Below the pieces are notes generated by a model, which did not search any database, had not been told where the DNA came from, and was given only the letters and a program-made list of their open reading frames with translations. The translations under genes were made by a program, and so were the position numbers. This document shows, one piece after another, positions 1-8,253 of a stretch of 64,000 nucleotides of DNA. Position 1 is the first letter of the stretch, and each line of letters begins with the position of its first letter. The stretch is from Sphingomonas colocasiae (GTDB lineage: Bacteria > Pseudomonadota > Alphaproteobacteria > Sphingomonadales > Sphingomonadaceae), in NCBI RefSeq assembly GCF_019880585.1, contig NZ_JAINVV010000013.1, positions 186,001-250,000 of the forward strand. The letters run 5' to 3'.

Positions 1-21
1 CGCCCCCGCCTGCCGCGCGCG

Positions 22-831
22 GTGGTCAGGCGCCGTGAAGCCAGGATCGGCCGCATCGGTATCGTCGCGGCGACCGAAAATCTCCGCGCCGCGACCGATT
101 GGTGCTTCGAAGAGGAGCACCACACCATCGTCGCCCATCTCGATGGCCGGCTCGACCGCATGGACTGCACCTTCTCCATCGGTCCCTCGGGCCGGGCCAT
201 CCCGTCGCGCGGCGACCTATGGATAATCCCGGCCGGATGCCGTTATGCCGCGCTGGCGCAGGGCGAACATGCCCGGTTCGTCGAGCTGACCATTCCGGCG
301 ACCATGCTTGGCGATACTCCAATCAAGGCACGCGTGCGCCACCGGGACGATTTCCTGTTCGGCGCGGCGGCGAGACTCTCCGACCTGATCGAGCGGCCCG
401 ATGACGATCTCGCCCGGATGGCGGCCCATGCCATCGCCGACGCTGTGCACCTGCACCTGCGCGAACATCATGCCAGCCGCAATGCCCGTGCCGGCAAGCG
501 CCGGCTTTCGCCGGCCGATCTCACCATCCTTGCCGGGGCGATCGGCGACCAGTTGGATACGCATCATTCGCTGTCGTCGCTCGCGGCGCTTGTCGATATG
601 GACGTTCGACGCTTCACAGCCGCCTTCACGGACGGGTTCGGACTGACGCCCTGGCAATATATCCTGAGGGCGCGGCTCGAACAGGCAACCCATCTGTTGC
701 ATGAAACCGACGATCGCGTGACGGATATCGCGCTGGCCGTCGGCTTTGCCACACCCAGCCATTTCGCAACGACCTTCGCCCGCCATTTCGGCGTCCCCCC
801 ATCGCGCTACCGTGCCGTGCAACGCCGATAG
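22..831 (+). CDS. AraC-family transcriptional regulator
   Basis: DNA-binding transcription regulator with an N-terminal cupin-like sensing half (residues about 1-150, with the acidic/His stretch EEEHHTIVAHLDG) and a C-terminal AraC double helix-turn-helix (about 165-268). The second HTH carries the family signature: ITD-type VTDIALAVGF, then SHFATTFARHFGVPPSRYR. The GTG at 22 is used as start, but the frame stays open to base 1, so the true N-terminus may lie outside the window. The stop is at 829-831, 62 bases before the MOSC gene on the same strand, which may be its target or co-transcribed. The ligand is unknown. Confidence 0.88.
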   Translation: MVRRREARIGRIGIVAATENLRAATDWCFEEEHHTIVAHLDGRLDRMDCTFSIGPSGRAIPSRGDLWIIPAGCRYAALAQGEHARFVELTIPATMLGDTPIKARVRHRDDFLFGAAARLSDLIERPDDDLARMAAHAIADAVHLHLREHHASRNARAGKRRLSPADLTILAGAIGDQLDTHHSLSSLAALVDMDVRRFTAAFTDGFGLTPWQYILRARLEQATHLLHETDDRVTDIALAVGFATPSHFATTFARHFGVPPSRYRAVQRR

Positions 832-893
832 AGCGGAGACATAAGGTGGCCGGTCAGCGGCATATGACGGCGTTCGAATATCAGGGAGACTTC

Positions 894-1664
894 ATGGCCA
901 GGATCGCAGGCATTTATCGCTACCCCGTGAAGGGACTGGGCAGCGAGAAGCTCGACAGCACAAAGGTCGCAGCCGGGCGCGGCATCGCGCGAGACCGCGC
1001 CTATGCGATCGCGCTGGCCGGCACCGCGTTCGATCCGCGGGCACCCGAACATCTGAGCAAGGTGAAATTCGCGACACTGATGACCCATCCCGGGCTCGCT
1101 GCGCTCACCGCCGATTTCAGCGACGGCGCCGAACGCCTGACGCTGCAATGCGACGGTGCGGCCGTGCTCGATATTTCGCTTCGGCAGAGCGAGGACGTTG
1201 CGCGGTTCGATCATTTCATCACCGAATTCGTCGATGACCGTGCCAAGGGACCGCTCCGGCTGGTCACCGCCGACAGCCATATGTTCTCCGATATCCGCGA
1301 GGACTGCCTGTCGATCGTCAATCTCGCCAGCGTCGACGCGCTGTCCGCTGCATTCGGCAAACCGATCGATCCGCTCCGCTTTCGCGCGAATATCTATGTG
1401 TCCGGCTTGCCTGCATGGCATGAACGATCCTGGAAGGCTGGCGACGAGATCGCCATTGGCGGCGGACGGTTCGGCGTCATGAGCGCCATCTCCCGCTGCG
1501 CGGCAGTGAATGTGGATCTGGCGACGGCCCGGATCGATGGAGATCTGCCGGCCTTGTTGCGTCGGCAGTTCGGGCAGAACGCAATGGGCGTCTATATCGA
1601 TGCGATCGGCACCACGCGGATCGCGACGGGCGACGGCGTCGATGCACGGAACGCAAGCAAGTGA
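894..1664 (+). CDS. MOSC domain-containing protein
   Basis: About 256-residue protein with an MOSC N-terminal beta-barrel (ARIAGIYRYPVKGLGSE at the start) followed by the MOSC core. This family is related to the C-terminal domain of molybdenum-cofactor sulfurase and to YiiM/YcbX-type proteins that move sulfur or reduce N-hydroxylated compounds. A cysteine sits in the expected C-terminal region (SAISRCAAVNVD). The ATG at 894 is preferred over upstream GTG 846 and ATG 864 because AGGGAG lies 7-8 bases before it and the conserved fold begins immediately. The substrate is not inferable. Confidence 0.85.
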   Translation: MARIAGIYRYPVKGLGSEKLDSTKVAAGRGIARDRAYAIALAGTAFDPRAPEHLSKVKFATLMTHPGLAALTADFSDGAERLTLQCDGAAVLDISLRQSEDVARFDHFITEFVDDRAKGPLRLVTADSHMFSDIREDCLSIVNLASVDALSAAFGKPIDPLRFRANIYVSGLPAWHERSWKAGDEIAIGGGRFGVMSAISRCAAVNVDLATARIDGDLPALLRRQFGQNAMGVYIDAIGTTRIATGDGVDARNASK

Positions 1665-1740
1665 CGAAGGACTTTCGCCAATTTCCATAGCGGGCAGCGC
1701 AAGATCCGGATCACGAAACCCGCTCCAGATGCTTGTGATC

Positions 1741-1790
1741 GCATCGTTTTTGCGGAGAATCGGTTTCCCACTTTTCCGGATGCTGCTCTA
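1741..1790. repeat. Dispersed intergenic repeat, copy 1
   Basis: Fifty-base AT-richer element lying between the MOSC gene and the PhyH gene. It is nearly the same as the reverse complement of 13191-13238; both contain CGGTT(T/C)CCCACTTTTCCG flanked by GCATCGTTTT and GCTC. Similar motifs recur between genes in many alphaproteobacteria. Confidence 0.75.
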
Positions 1791-1803
1791 ACGACGTCCG
1801 GCC

Positions 1804-2493
1804 TCAGACCCCCAACCATTCCAGCCCGCCATCGAGTTCGTCCGTCGAATAGTCGATCTGGAGCACCCGCCGCCGACCGTGCGCGCGCACCGCGTCCGAT
1901 GCGTGCAGGATCGGCGTCGAATAGGCCCAGATGTCGCCGCGACCCGCGAGGCAGGCCAGCGTCCCGCACGATGCCACGACCGCGTCGATATCCGTTTCCG
2001 CGATCCGGCCCAGCCTGTGCGATCCCGGCGCGATCAGCAGCGGCGCATTGTCCGACGATACCGGATCGATATGCACCCGCAGCGTCACCATGCGTTCGAG
2101 CAAGGCGAAGGGCGGCGCGACATGCCGCAGCCCGGCCTTGATCGTCCAGGGGCCGTAGCCCGGAACGTCGACCCGATCGCGCACGACGATGGTGCGATCC
2201 TGATGCCAGGCGAGCGACCAGTTGGCATCCCGGTGCTTGTCGAACAGGATCGCGCGCACCGGCCGGGCGGCGGCGCCAAGCGTCGATGCCGCGACGGCGC
2301 CGATTTCGGTGGAGGGCGCCAGCAATTCGGCCAGCCCGTCCCGCCCGTGCAGACGGATCCCGGCTCGGTCCACGGGCAAAGCTGCGCCAAGGCGTTCCAG
2401 CCCGCCCAGGACATCGTCGCCCACCGCGCAGGCGTGCAAGGCCGCGCCATCGACATCCAGCGTCGGCAGCCGGTCAGGCGCGTGGATGCGCAT
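1804..2493 (-). CDS. Phytanoyl-CoA dioxygenase (PhyH) family protein
   Basis: 229-residue Fe(II)/2-oxoglutarate-dependent oxygenase-like protein. The facial-triad pattern is visible as WHQDRTI (HxD, about residue 97) and a distal His in STPILHASDAVR, followed by R residues suited to bind 2-oxoglutarate. The middle part (VTLRVHIDPVSSDNAPLLIAPGSH) is typical of PhyH proteins. Its first 20 bases overlap the 3' end of upstream xerC, so the two are probably co-transcribed. The substrate is unknown. Confidence 0.8.
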   Translation of the reverse strand: MRIHAPDRLPTLDVDGAALHACAVGDDVLGGLERLGAALPVDRAGIRLHGRDGLAELLAPSTEIGAVAASTLGAAARPVRAILFDKHRDANWSLAWHQDRTIVVRDRVDVPGYGPWTIKAGLRHVAPPFALLERMVTLRVHIDPVSSDNAPLLIAPGSHRLGRIAETDIDAVVASCGTLACLAGRGDIWAYSTPILHASDAVRAHGRRRVLQIDYSTDELDGGLEWLGV

Positions 2494-3373
2494 TGCGATA
2501 GACGTCCATCAAATGCGCGGCGTCGACGGCGGTGTAGATCTGGGTCGAACTCAGGCTGGCATGGCCGAGCAGTTCCTGAAGCGCGCGCAGATCCGCGCCG
2601 CGCCCCAGCAGATGCGTCGCGAAGCTGTGGCGCAACGCATGCGGCGTCGTGCGCTCCGACAGGCCGAGCCGGCCGCGCGCGCCCTGCACCGCGCGGCGGA
2701 CGAGCGCCGGCGAGAGCGGCCCGCCGCGCCGCCCGCGAAACAGCGGCTGATCCTTCGACGCCATGTGCGGAGACAGCGCCAGATATTCATCGATGGCGGT
2801 CCGCACCTGGGGCAGCAACGGCACGATCCTTGTCTTGCCGCGCTTGCCAGTAACGCTCAATGTCTCCCCCAGCGGCAGCACCGCACCGGTGAGCGCCATC
2901 GCCTCGCCGATGCGCAGACCCGCGCCATAGAGCAGCATCAGCACCGCCCAGTCACGCGCGCCGATCCAGGGCTCGCGCGCCTGCCCCGCCACATCCTCCG
3001 CGAGCGCCACCGCCTCGTCGGGCGAAACCGGCCTTGGAATGCCTTTCTTGACGCGCGGCCCCTTCAGGCGCGGCGGCGCCCCGCCCTCTCCGGCGACAAA
3101 GGCCAGAAAGCCGCGCACCGCCGACAATTCGCGCGCGGCGGAGGCATTGCCGATCCCGTCGCCGCGCCGCAGCGCGAGAAAGGCCCGCAGATCGGCGGCC
3201 TCGACCGATGCGAGCATCGCCGCATCGACCGCGCCGCCGCGATGATCCTGAAGAAAGGCGATCAGCCGCTCGGCCGTCGCCACATAGGCGCGCACCGTAT
3301 GCGCCGAACGCCGGCGCCCATGCGCCAGGTGATCGCGCCAGCGCGGGATGAGTGCATGGCTTTCCACATGCAC
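2474..3373 (-). CDS. xerC: Tyrosine recombinase XerC
   Basis: 299-residue tyrosine recombinase, the normal length for XerC, which with XerD resolves chromosome dimers at dif. The N-terminal SAM-like core-binding domain (about 5-95) is followed by the catalytic domain. The active residues are all present: R154 (GAGLRIGEA), K177 (TGKRGK), H245 and R248 (HALRHS), H271 (GHASLSST) and the nucleophile Y280 (TQIYTAVD). No prophage or integron context is present, which supports a housekeeping role. It overlaps the PhyH gene by 20 bases. Confidence 0.93.
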   Translation of the reverse strand: MHVESHALIPRWRDHLAHGRRRSAHTVRAYVATAERLIAFLQDHRGGAVDAAMLASVEAADLRAFLALRRGDGIGNASAARELSAVRGFLAFVAGEGGAPPRLKGPRVKKGIPRPVSPDEAVALAEDVAGQAREPWIGARDWAVLMLLYGAGLRIGEAMALTGAVLPLGETLSVTGKRGKTRIVPLLPQVRTAIDEYLALSPHMASKDQPLFRGRRGGPLSPALVRRAVQGARGRLGLSERTTPHALRHSFATHLLGRGADLRALQELLGHASLSSTQIYTAVDAAHLMDVYRNAHPRA

Positions 3374-3440
3374 TCCATGCCCGGACTATCCGCGGCCGTC
3401 ACGCCGAACTTGTCGATCGCGTCCGCGTGGCGGCGGCTCG

Positions 3441-4094
3441 TCAGCCGATCTTCTGGCCGGTCTTCGCCCAGTCGGCCAGGAAACCCTCGATGCCCTTGTC
3501 GGTCAGCGGATGATTGAAGAGCTGGCGGATGACGGCGGGAGGCGCGGTCATCACGTCCGCGCCGATCTTCGCGGCTTCCAGCACATGGATGGGGTTGCGC
3601 ACGCTGGCGACGAGGATCTCCGTCTCGAAATCGTAGTTGTCGTAGATCAGCCGGATATCGGCGATCAGTTCCATGCCGGGATAGCCGACATCGTCGTGGC
3701 GGCCGACAAAGGGCGAGATGAAGGTCGCGCCCGCCTTCGCCGCCAGCAGCGCCTGATTGGCCGAGAAGCAAAGCGTGACATTGACCATGGTGCCGTCGCC
3801 GGTCAGCGCCTTGCAGGTCTTCAGCCCGTCGATGGTCAGCGGCACCTTCACCGCGACATTGTCGGCGATCTTGCGGAGGATTTCCGCTTCCTTCATCATC
3901 GTCTCATGGTCGAGCGCGACCACTTCGGCCGAAACCGGGCCGGGGACGATCTCGCAAATCTCCTTGACGACTTCCAGGAAATCGCGGCCCGCCTTGTGGA
4001 TCAGCGAGGGGTTGGTGGTGACCCCGTCGAGCAGGCCGGTCGCGGCCAGATCTGCGATCTCCTTGGTATCGGCGGTATCGACGAAGAATTTCAT
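3441..4094 (-). CDS. fsa: Transaldolase / fructose-6-phosphate aldolase family (TalC-like)
   Basis: 217-residue class I aldolase of the small transaldolase subfamily, which interconverts sugar phosphates in the pentose-phosphate pathway or cleaves fructose 6-phosphate. The start [13 protein letters not shown] and the motif GVTTNPSL are diagnostic. The Schiff-base lysine is K83 in NVAVKVPLT. The length matches TalC/Fsa (about 215-220) rather than the classical transaldolase of more than 300 residues. True transaldolase and F6P aldolase activity cannot be told apart by reading alone. It is followed by xerC on the same strand after 67 bases. Confidence 0.92.
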   Translation of the reverse strand: MKFFVDTADTKEIADLAATGLLDGVTTNPSLIHKAGRDFLEVVKEICEIVPGPVSAEVVALDHETMMKEAEILRKIADNVAVKVPLTIDGLKTCKALTGDGTMVNVTLCFSANQALLAAKAGATFISPFVGRHDDVGYPGMELIADIRLIYDNYDFETEILVASVRNPIHVLEAAKIGADVMTAPPAVIRQLFNHPLTDKGIEGFLADWAKTGQKIG

Positions 4095-4177
4095 GAACGG
4101 GGGCTCCCAAACACAGGCTGATTCGATGCCTCCCTATAGGCGTCCGCGCGCGCGCCGCCAAAACTCCTGGTGATCGC

Positions 4178-4206
4178 TTGACGGCACCGGCATAGTGTAT
4201 TACACA
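4178..4206 (+). promoter_or_regulatory. Candidate promoter feeding the structured leader of the 4488 gene
   Basis: TTGACG (4178-4183) and TACACA (4201-4206) are separated by 17 bases in a locally AT-rich patch. GTATTA (4197-4202) and TAATAC (4209-4214) form an inverted repeat around the -10, which could be an operator. The prediction is by eye only. Confidence 0.35.
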
Positions 4207-4312
4207 AATAATACAGATGCCACCAGTCATCAGATAAAAATGTGAAACGGTGAGTATCCGAATGCCCATCTACTGAAACAATCGGAGCGGCGCTATTAAG
4301 GGAGCGCCCCCA

Positions 4313-4358
4313 AGACCTTGATCACTTCGGGCTGGCCAGCCCGAAGTGATCAAGGTCT
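4313..4358. repeat. 46-nt perfect palindrome
   Basis: Every base pairs with its mirror position around the centre between 4335 and 4336 (centre GGCC, left arm beginning AGACCTTGATCACTTCGG). It lies in the 393-base gap between the aldolase gene and the small gene at 4488. It could be an RNA hairpin, a bidirectional terminator or a protein-binding site. Confidence 0.85.
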
Positions 4359-4370
4359 CAACCAAAAAGA

Positions 4371-4430
4371 GGGCCTGATTCACGTTCTCGGTGGAAGCGC
4401 AAAACGCTTCCACCTCCAACGATCAGGCCC
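4371..4430. terminator. Nested hairpin with T-tract on the minus strand
   Basis: The outer arms are GGGCCTGAT (4371-4379) and ATCAGGCCC (4422-4430). The inner arms are GGTGGAAGCG (4390-4399) and CGCTTCCACC (4405-4414) around the loop CAAAA. Read on the minus strand the outer stem is followed by TCTTTTTGG, as in an intrinsic terminator. On the plus strand it would be a stable leader structure. Its role is unresolved. Confidence 0.6.
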
Positions 4431-4433
4431 ATA

Positions 4434-4465
4434 GGCCCGGCCGGTTCCCCCCTTCCGGCCGGGCC
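4434..4465. repeat. GC-rich hairpin upstream of the 4488 gene
   Basis: An 11-bp perfect stem, GGCCCGGCCGG (4434-4444) with CCGGCCGGGCC (4455-4465), surrounds a 10-base pyrimidine loop. It ends 22 bases before the ATG at 4488 and could sequester the ribosome-binding region or mark a leader domain. Confidence 0.7.
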
Positions 4466-4487
4466 GATCCCAAACAGGACCCGGACA

Positions 4488-4844
4488 ATGGCCTTTCTCG
4501 ATTTCGCTCAGCCACGCCTTTCCCCGGCGGTCGCCGGCGTCGTATCGCAGGCCGCGTTCCAGGGCCATGAATGGGCGGTGATCGCCCTGGCGCGCAGCGA
4601 CGGCGCGGCAAGCCTGTCCGCGCCCGGGCGCTTCCGCCGGCTGATCGAATCCTTTTTCAAGATCCGCCGCCCGAACCGGCTCGCCGATCCGCGACTGGAA
4701 GCGCTGCGCCGCATGGCGGTTCTGTTGCGCATCGGTGGCGGCAAAGCCAGCGACGACGAACGCGCGGGCTTCCTTTCGGCGGGCTATACCCGCAGTCAAT
4801 TGTCGGCGCTCGCCGCCTATGTCACGAAAGCGATCCGGCCATGA
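4488..4844 (+). CDS. Small hypothetical protein (118 aa)
   Basis: I do not recognise a family. The 118-residue protein has no signal peptide and no membrane segment. It has a basic middle (RFRRLIESFFKIRRPNRLADPRLEALRRMAVLLR, about 48-80) and an alanine-rich C-terminal helix. Evidence that it is real: coding-like GC pattern, start after AGGACCCGGACA, and a 4-base ATGA overlap with the next gene at 4841. The preceding leader contains three strong hairpins, suggesting post-transcriptional control. Confidence 0.65.
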   Translation: MAFLDFAQPRLSPAVAGVVSQAAFQGHEWAVIALARSDGAASLSAPGRFRRLIESFFKIRRPNRLADPRLEALRRMAVLLRIGGGKASDDERAGFLSAGYTRSQLSALAAYVTKAIRP

Positions 4845-5026
4845 GCACGATCAGATCGCATGGCGGCATCCTGATCGCCGCCGCCGCAACCGCGCTGTTC
4901 GCCTTCCTGATCAGCGATGCCCTCGGTGATCCGCTGATCGGTGCCCTGATGGGCGTGCTCGCCTTCACCATCGCGATGCCGCTGGTGGCGATCGCCGAGA
5001 CGCCGCGCCGCCTGCGCCACGATTGA
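4841..5026 (+). CDS. Small two-helix membrane protein (61 aa)
   Basis: 61-residue protein starting at the ATG that overlaps the stop of the previous gene (ATGA), so translation is probably coupled. It has two hydrophobic segments (about residues 8-25 and 30-50, IGALMGVLAFTIAMPLVAIA) and a short basic tail (RRLRHD). No known family is recognised. It is short, but the coupling and hydrophobic pattern support it. Confidence 0.6.
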   Translation: MSTIRSHGGILIAAAATALFAFLISDALGDPLIGALMGVLAFTIAMPLVAIAETPRRLRHD

Positions 5027-5066
5027 CAGGGCATCGGCGGAGGTCTTCTATCGCGCCGGAGCTTCG

Positions 5067-5594
5067 ATGACCCGGCCTATCCCGATCCTGATTCTCGCCA
5101 TGCTGGCCGTCCAGCCACCCGCCGCCGCGCAGACCGGCGCGCCGAAGGGTGGTGCAAAGCCCGGCGCGCTTTCGATCGATACCCCCGTCCAGTCGCTGCT
5201 GCCCCGCGCCGAAGCGGGCGATCCCGCGGCGATGTTCTATCTCGGCGCCAAATATTCCGATGGGCGCGGCGTTCCCAAGGACGAGGCGGAAGGGTTGCGC
5301 TGGTATCGCAAAGTGGCTGAACGCGGCAATTCCGGCGCGATGCTCAATGTCGGCAACAGCTATTATAATGGTCGCGGCATCGCCGAGGACCGGGTGGAAG
5401 CCGCGCGCTGGTTCCGGCTCGCGGCGGAACGCGGCCATGCCGGAGCGATGTACAATCTGGCGATCTGCTATGCCGGCGGCCAAGGTGTCGAGAAAGACGA
5501 GACCGAGGCCGTCAAATGGTTCCGCGCCTCCGCCGCCAAGGGCAATCCCCGCGCCATGGCAGCGCTCAACAGCCGGGGGCTGGGGCTTCAATAG
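5067..5594 (+). CDS. Secreted Sel1-repeat (TPR-like) protein
   Basis: 175-residue protein with a signal peptide (MTRPIPILILAMLAVQPPAAAQ, probable cleavage near residue 22). Three Sel1-like repeats of about 36 residues follow between about 48 and 160 (AMFYLGAKYSDGRGVPKDEAEGLRWY, AMLNVGNSYYNGRG..., AMYNLAICYAGGQGVEKDETEAVKWF). Sel1 repeats form helical scaffolds for protein contacts, here presumably in the periplasm. CGGAG precedes the ATG. The partner is unknown. Confidence 0.85.
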   Translation: MTRPIPILILAMLAVQPPAAAQTGAPKGGAKPGALSIDTPVQSLLPRAEAGDPAAMFYLGAKYSDGRGVPKDEAEGLRWYRKVAERGNSGAMLNVGNSYYNGRGIAEDRVEAARWFRLAAERGHAGAMYNLAICYAGGQGVEKDETEAVKWFRASAAKGNPRAMAALNSRGLGLQ

Positions 5595-5603
5595 GGCGCA
5601 CTA

Positions 5604-5633
5604 CCGTCATTCCCGCGTACGCGGGAATGACGG
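5604..5633. terminator. 30-nt perfect palindrome between convergent genes
   Basis: CCGTCATTCCCGCGT is followed directly by its reverse complement, ten bases after the Sel1 gene and before the convergent grxD stop. The core GTCATTCCCGCG resembles the dispersed palindromic repeats of proteobacteria and is related to 26901-26983. There is no T-tract, so termination is inferred from position only. Confidence 0.6.
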
Positions 5634-5644
5634 GTGAGGATGAC

Positions 5645-5977
5645 TCAGCCTGCGGCCGCCTGGCCCTTGTCCGCGAACAGCGCATGGAGTTCGCCGGCTT
5701 CGTACATCTCCATCATGATGTCCGATCCACCGACGAATTCGCCGTTCACATAAAGCTGCGGGATCGTCGGCCAGTCCGAATAATCCTTGATGCCCTGGCG
5801 GATGCCCTGATCCTGCAGCACATCGACGGTTTCATAATCGACGCCGATATGGTCGAGGATCGCGATCGCGCGGCTGGAAAAGCCGCATTGCGGGAAAAGC
5901 GGCGTGCCCTTCATGAACAGCAGCACCGGATTGGCTTTCACCAGTTCGTCGATGCGGGCGCGGGTGTCGTCGGTCAT
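5645..5977 (-). CDS. grxD: Monothiol glutaredoxin, Grx4 family
   Basis: 110-residue CGFS-type glutaredoxin, which binds and transfers [2Fe-2S] clusters with BolA partners and glutathione. The active motif is C31-G-F-S34 (PQCGFSSRA), followed by TIPQLYVNGEFVGGSDI, the glutathione-binding loop. The ATG at 5977 is used because GAGGAG lies just upstream; the TTG at 5992 overlaps the bolA stop and is unlikely. The gene sits 11 bases after bolA on the same strand, matching the known physical pairing of these proteins. Confidence 0.95.
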   Translation of the reverse strand: MTDDTRARIDELVKANPVLLFMKGTPLFPQCGFSSRAIAILDHIGVDYETVDVLQDQGIRQGIKDYSDWPTIPQLYVNGEFVGGSDIMMEMYEAGELHALFADKGQAAAG

Positions 5978-5988
5978 GTCCTTACTCC

Positions 5989-6222
5989 TCAATCGGGCGC
6001 CACGGTGGTGAGTTGCAGCGCGTGCAGCACGCCCCCCATCCGGCCGCCCAGCGCGGCATAGACGGCCTGGTGCTGCTTCACCCGGGGCAGGCCCCGGAAA
6101 CTCGCGCTCACCACGCGCGCCGCATAATGATCGCCGTCGCCCGCGAGATCCGTGATCTCGACGCTGGCGTCGGGGATCGCGGCCACGATCATCGCCTCGA
6201 TATCTTCAGCCGCCATCGGCAT
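5989..6222 (-). CDS. BolA family protein
   Basis: 77-residue BolA/IbaG-type protein with the class fold and the signature AALGGRMGG-VLHALQL, including the conserved C-terminal His that helps coordinate an Fe-S cluster with a CGFS glutaredoxin. The partner glutaredoxin gene is the next gene downstream, and the DUF1476 gene ends only 2 bases upstream, so the three are one transcription unit. The short length fits IbaG/YrbA rather than the longer BolA. Confidence 0.92.
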   Translation of the reverse strand: MPMAAEDIEAMIVAAIPDASVEITDLAGDGDHYAARVVSASFRGLPRVKQHQAVYAALGGRMGGVLHALQLTTVAPD

Positions 6223-6224
6223 GA

Positions 6225-6548
6225 TTACTGCGATTCCATCAGCTGGCGGCGCGCTTCGACCGTCTTTTCCTCAAGCGCCACGCGCACGCCGGCCTCGTCG
6301 ATCTCGAGCCCCGCCGAAGTCAGGTCGCCCAGCAGCTTGCGGATCACGTCCTCGTCGCCGGCTTCCTCGAAATCCGCCTGGACGACGGCCTTGGCATAGG
6401 CGTCGGTTTCCTCGGGCGTCAGGCCCATCTTTTCGGCCGCCCACTGACCCACCAGGCGATTGCGGCGGGCGGTGATGCGGAACATCATTTCCTCGTCGCG
6501 GGCGAACTTGGTCTCGAAGGCGCGTTCGCGATCGTCGAAAGTGGTCAT
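6225..6548 (-). CDS. DUF1476 protein (F1-ATPase zeta/inhibitor type)
   Basis: 107-residue all-helical protein (FDDRERAFETKFARDEEMMFRITARRNRLVGQWAAEKMG). This family includes the zeta subunit of alphaproteobacterial F1Fo ATP synthase, which blocks ATP hydrolysis through its N-terminus. The family assignment is clear from the start and from the acidic C-terminal half. The inhibitory role is taken from family knowledge, and the gene is not beside atp genes here. It precedes bolA by 2 bases. Confidence 0.9.
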   Translation of the reverse strand: MTTFDDRERAFETKFARDEEMMFRITARRNRLVGQWAAEKMGLTPEETDAYAKAVVQADFEEAGDEDVIRKLLGDLTSAGLEIDEAGVRVALEEKTVEARRQLMESQ

Positions 6549-6656
6549 GGGCGATCCTTATCTGGCGTGTAGGCTGTCGCACCGGACATAGGGGCGACGG
6601 GCCGCAACCGCAACGGGCGGGGCGGATTGAAATGCGATAGGCCTGATGCCGAAGCG

Positions 6657-7658
6657 TCAGTCCCCGATGGTGACGACCACCTTGCCGATCACGTCGCGCG
6701 CGGCCATGCGCGCGATCGCTTCTCCGCCCTTTTCCAGCGGATAGGTCGCGGTGACGCGCGGCGAGATCTGGCCGCTGTCCCACAGCCGCAACAGCCGCGC
6801 GACATGCGCCTGGTTCGCGCGCGGATCGCGCGCGGCGAAGGCGCCCCAGAAGACGCCGCAGACGTCGCAGCTCTTGAGCAGGGTCAGGTTGAGCGGCAGC
6901 TTCGGAATGCCGGCGGGGAAGCCGACGACCAGATAGCGGCCTTCCCATGCGATCGATCGCAATGCCGGTTCGCAATAATCGCCGCCGACCGCGTCATAGA
7001 TCACATTGGCGCCATTGGGGCCGACCTTGGCCTTGAAGGCATCGGCCAGCGCCTTTGAGGCATCGCGATCGAAAGGCCCACGGCCATAGACCAGCGCATC
7101 GTCCGCCCCGGCGCGCTTCGCCGCCGCCGCCTTTTCCTCGCTCGACACCGCGGCGACGACATGCGCGCCGAATGCCTTGCCCAGTTCGACCGCCGCCAGA
7201 CCGACGCCGCCAGCCGCGCCCAGCACCAGCAGGGTTTCGCCTTCCTTCAGTCGGCCGCGATCGCTCAGCGCATGGATGGTGGTCGCATAGGTCAGCAACA
7301 GCGCCGAACCGTCAACGAAGCTGCGTCCCTCGGGCAGGCGATAGGCGCTGACCGCCGGAATCGCGATCTTCTCCGCCATGCCGCCCGATCCGCAGACCGC
7401 CATGACGCGATCTCCGGGCGCCCAGCCGGTCACACCCTCGCCGACCGCCTCTACCACGCCGGCGATCTCGCCGCCAGGCGAGAAAGGGCGCGGCGGCTTG
7501 AACTGATATTTGTCCTCGATGATCAGCACATCGGGGAAATTGACGGCACAGGCGCGCACCGAAACCAGCAACTGGCCGGGGCCCGCGACCGGATCGGGAC
7601 GATCCTGGACCACCAGCGTCTCGGGGCCGCCAACGGCTGTGGAGAGCAGCGCCTTCAT
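6657..7658 (-). CDS. Zinc-type alcohol dehydrogenase / quinone oxidoreductase-like protein
   Basis: 333-residue MDR-superfamily NADPH-dependent oxidoreductase. It has a GroES-like N-terminal domain (to about 120) and a Rossmann domain with the nucleotide motif [20 protein letters not shown]. The Cys/His set for catalytic zinc is absent, as in quinone oxidoreductases (QOR). The ATG at 7658 overlaps the leuD stop by 4 bases, showing coupling to the leu operon. The substrate is unknown; reduction of quinones or enoyl compounds is typical of the family. Confidence 0.88.
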   Translation of the reverse strand: MKALLSTAVGGPETLVVQDRPDPVAGPGQLLVSVRACAVNFPDVLIIEDKYQFKPPRPFSPGGEIAGVVEAVGEGVTGWAPGDRVMAVCGSGGMAEKIAIPAVSAYRLPEGRSFVDGSALLLTYATTIHALSDRGRLKEGETLLVLGAAGGVGLAAVELGKAFGAHVVAAVSSEEKAAAAKRAGADDALVYGRGPFDRDASKALADAFKAKVGPNGANVIYDAVGGDYCEPALRSIAWEGRYLVVGFPAGIPKLPLNLTLLKSCDVCGVFWGAFAARDPRANQAHVARLLRLWDSGQISPRVTATYPLEKGGEAIARMAARDVIGKVVVTIGD

Positions 7659-8251
7659 GCCGCGACCGCCCCGGCCACCCATGGGCGGTCCGCCGCGACA
7701 TTCTGTTCATAGGCGGAGATCTTCGCGTCCATCGCCAATGTCAGCCCCACTTCATCCAGGCCATTGCCCAGGCAATGTTTGCGGAACGGGTCGATCTCGA
7801 AGACGAAACGGTCCTGGAACGGCGTCGTCACCGTCTGGTTGTCCAGATCGATATGGATCGGATCGGTCTTGGCGACCTCGATCAGCCGGTCGATCGCCTC
7901 TTGCGGCAGCACGACCGCGAGCATGCCGTTCTTGAACGCGTTGCTCGAGAAAATGTCGGAAAAGCTCGGTGCGATCACCGCGGTGATCCCGCGATCGAGC
8001 ATCGCCCAGGCGGCATGTTCGCGACTGGAGCCGCAGCCGAAATTGTCGCCCGCGATCAGGATCGGTGCGCCGGCATATTCGGGATCGTCGAACACATTGC
8101 CCGGCTCGCGGCGCAGGGCTTCGAACGCGCCCGCGCCCAGCCCCGCCCGGCTGATCGTCTTCAGCCATGCGGCCGCGATGATCATGTCGGTATCGACATT
8201 CTTCAGGCCCAACGGATAGGCCCGCCCTTCGATCGTGGAGACAGGCTTCAT
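7655..8251 (-). CDS. leuD: 3-isopropylmalate dehydratase small subunit
   Basis: 198-residue LeuD, which with LeuC isomerises 2- to 3-isopropylmalate in leucine biosynthesis. Diagnostic motifs are [19 protein letters not shown] near the start and [18 protein letters not shown] in the middle. The ATG at 8251 starts at the conserved N-terminus (MKPVSTIEG). The gene follows leuC with one tiny gene between them and overlaps the oxidoreductase gene by 4 bases. Confidence 0.96.
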   Translation of the reverse strand: MKPVSTIEGRAYPLGLKNVDTDMIIAAAWLKTISRAGLGAGAFEALRREPGNVFDDPEYAGAPILIAGDNFGCGSSREHAAWAMLDRGITAVIAPSFSDIFSSNAFKNGMLAVVLPQEAIDRLIEVAKTDPIHIDLDNQTVTTPFQDRFVFEIDPFRKHCLGNGLDEVGLTLAMDAKISAYEQNVAADRPWVAGAVAA

Positions 8252-8253
8252 GC

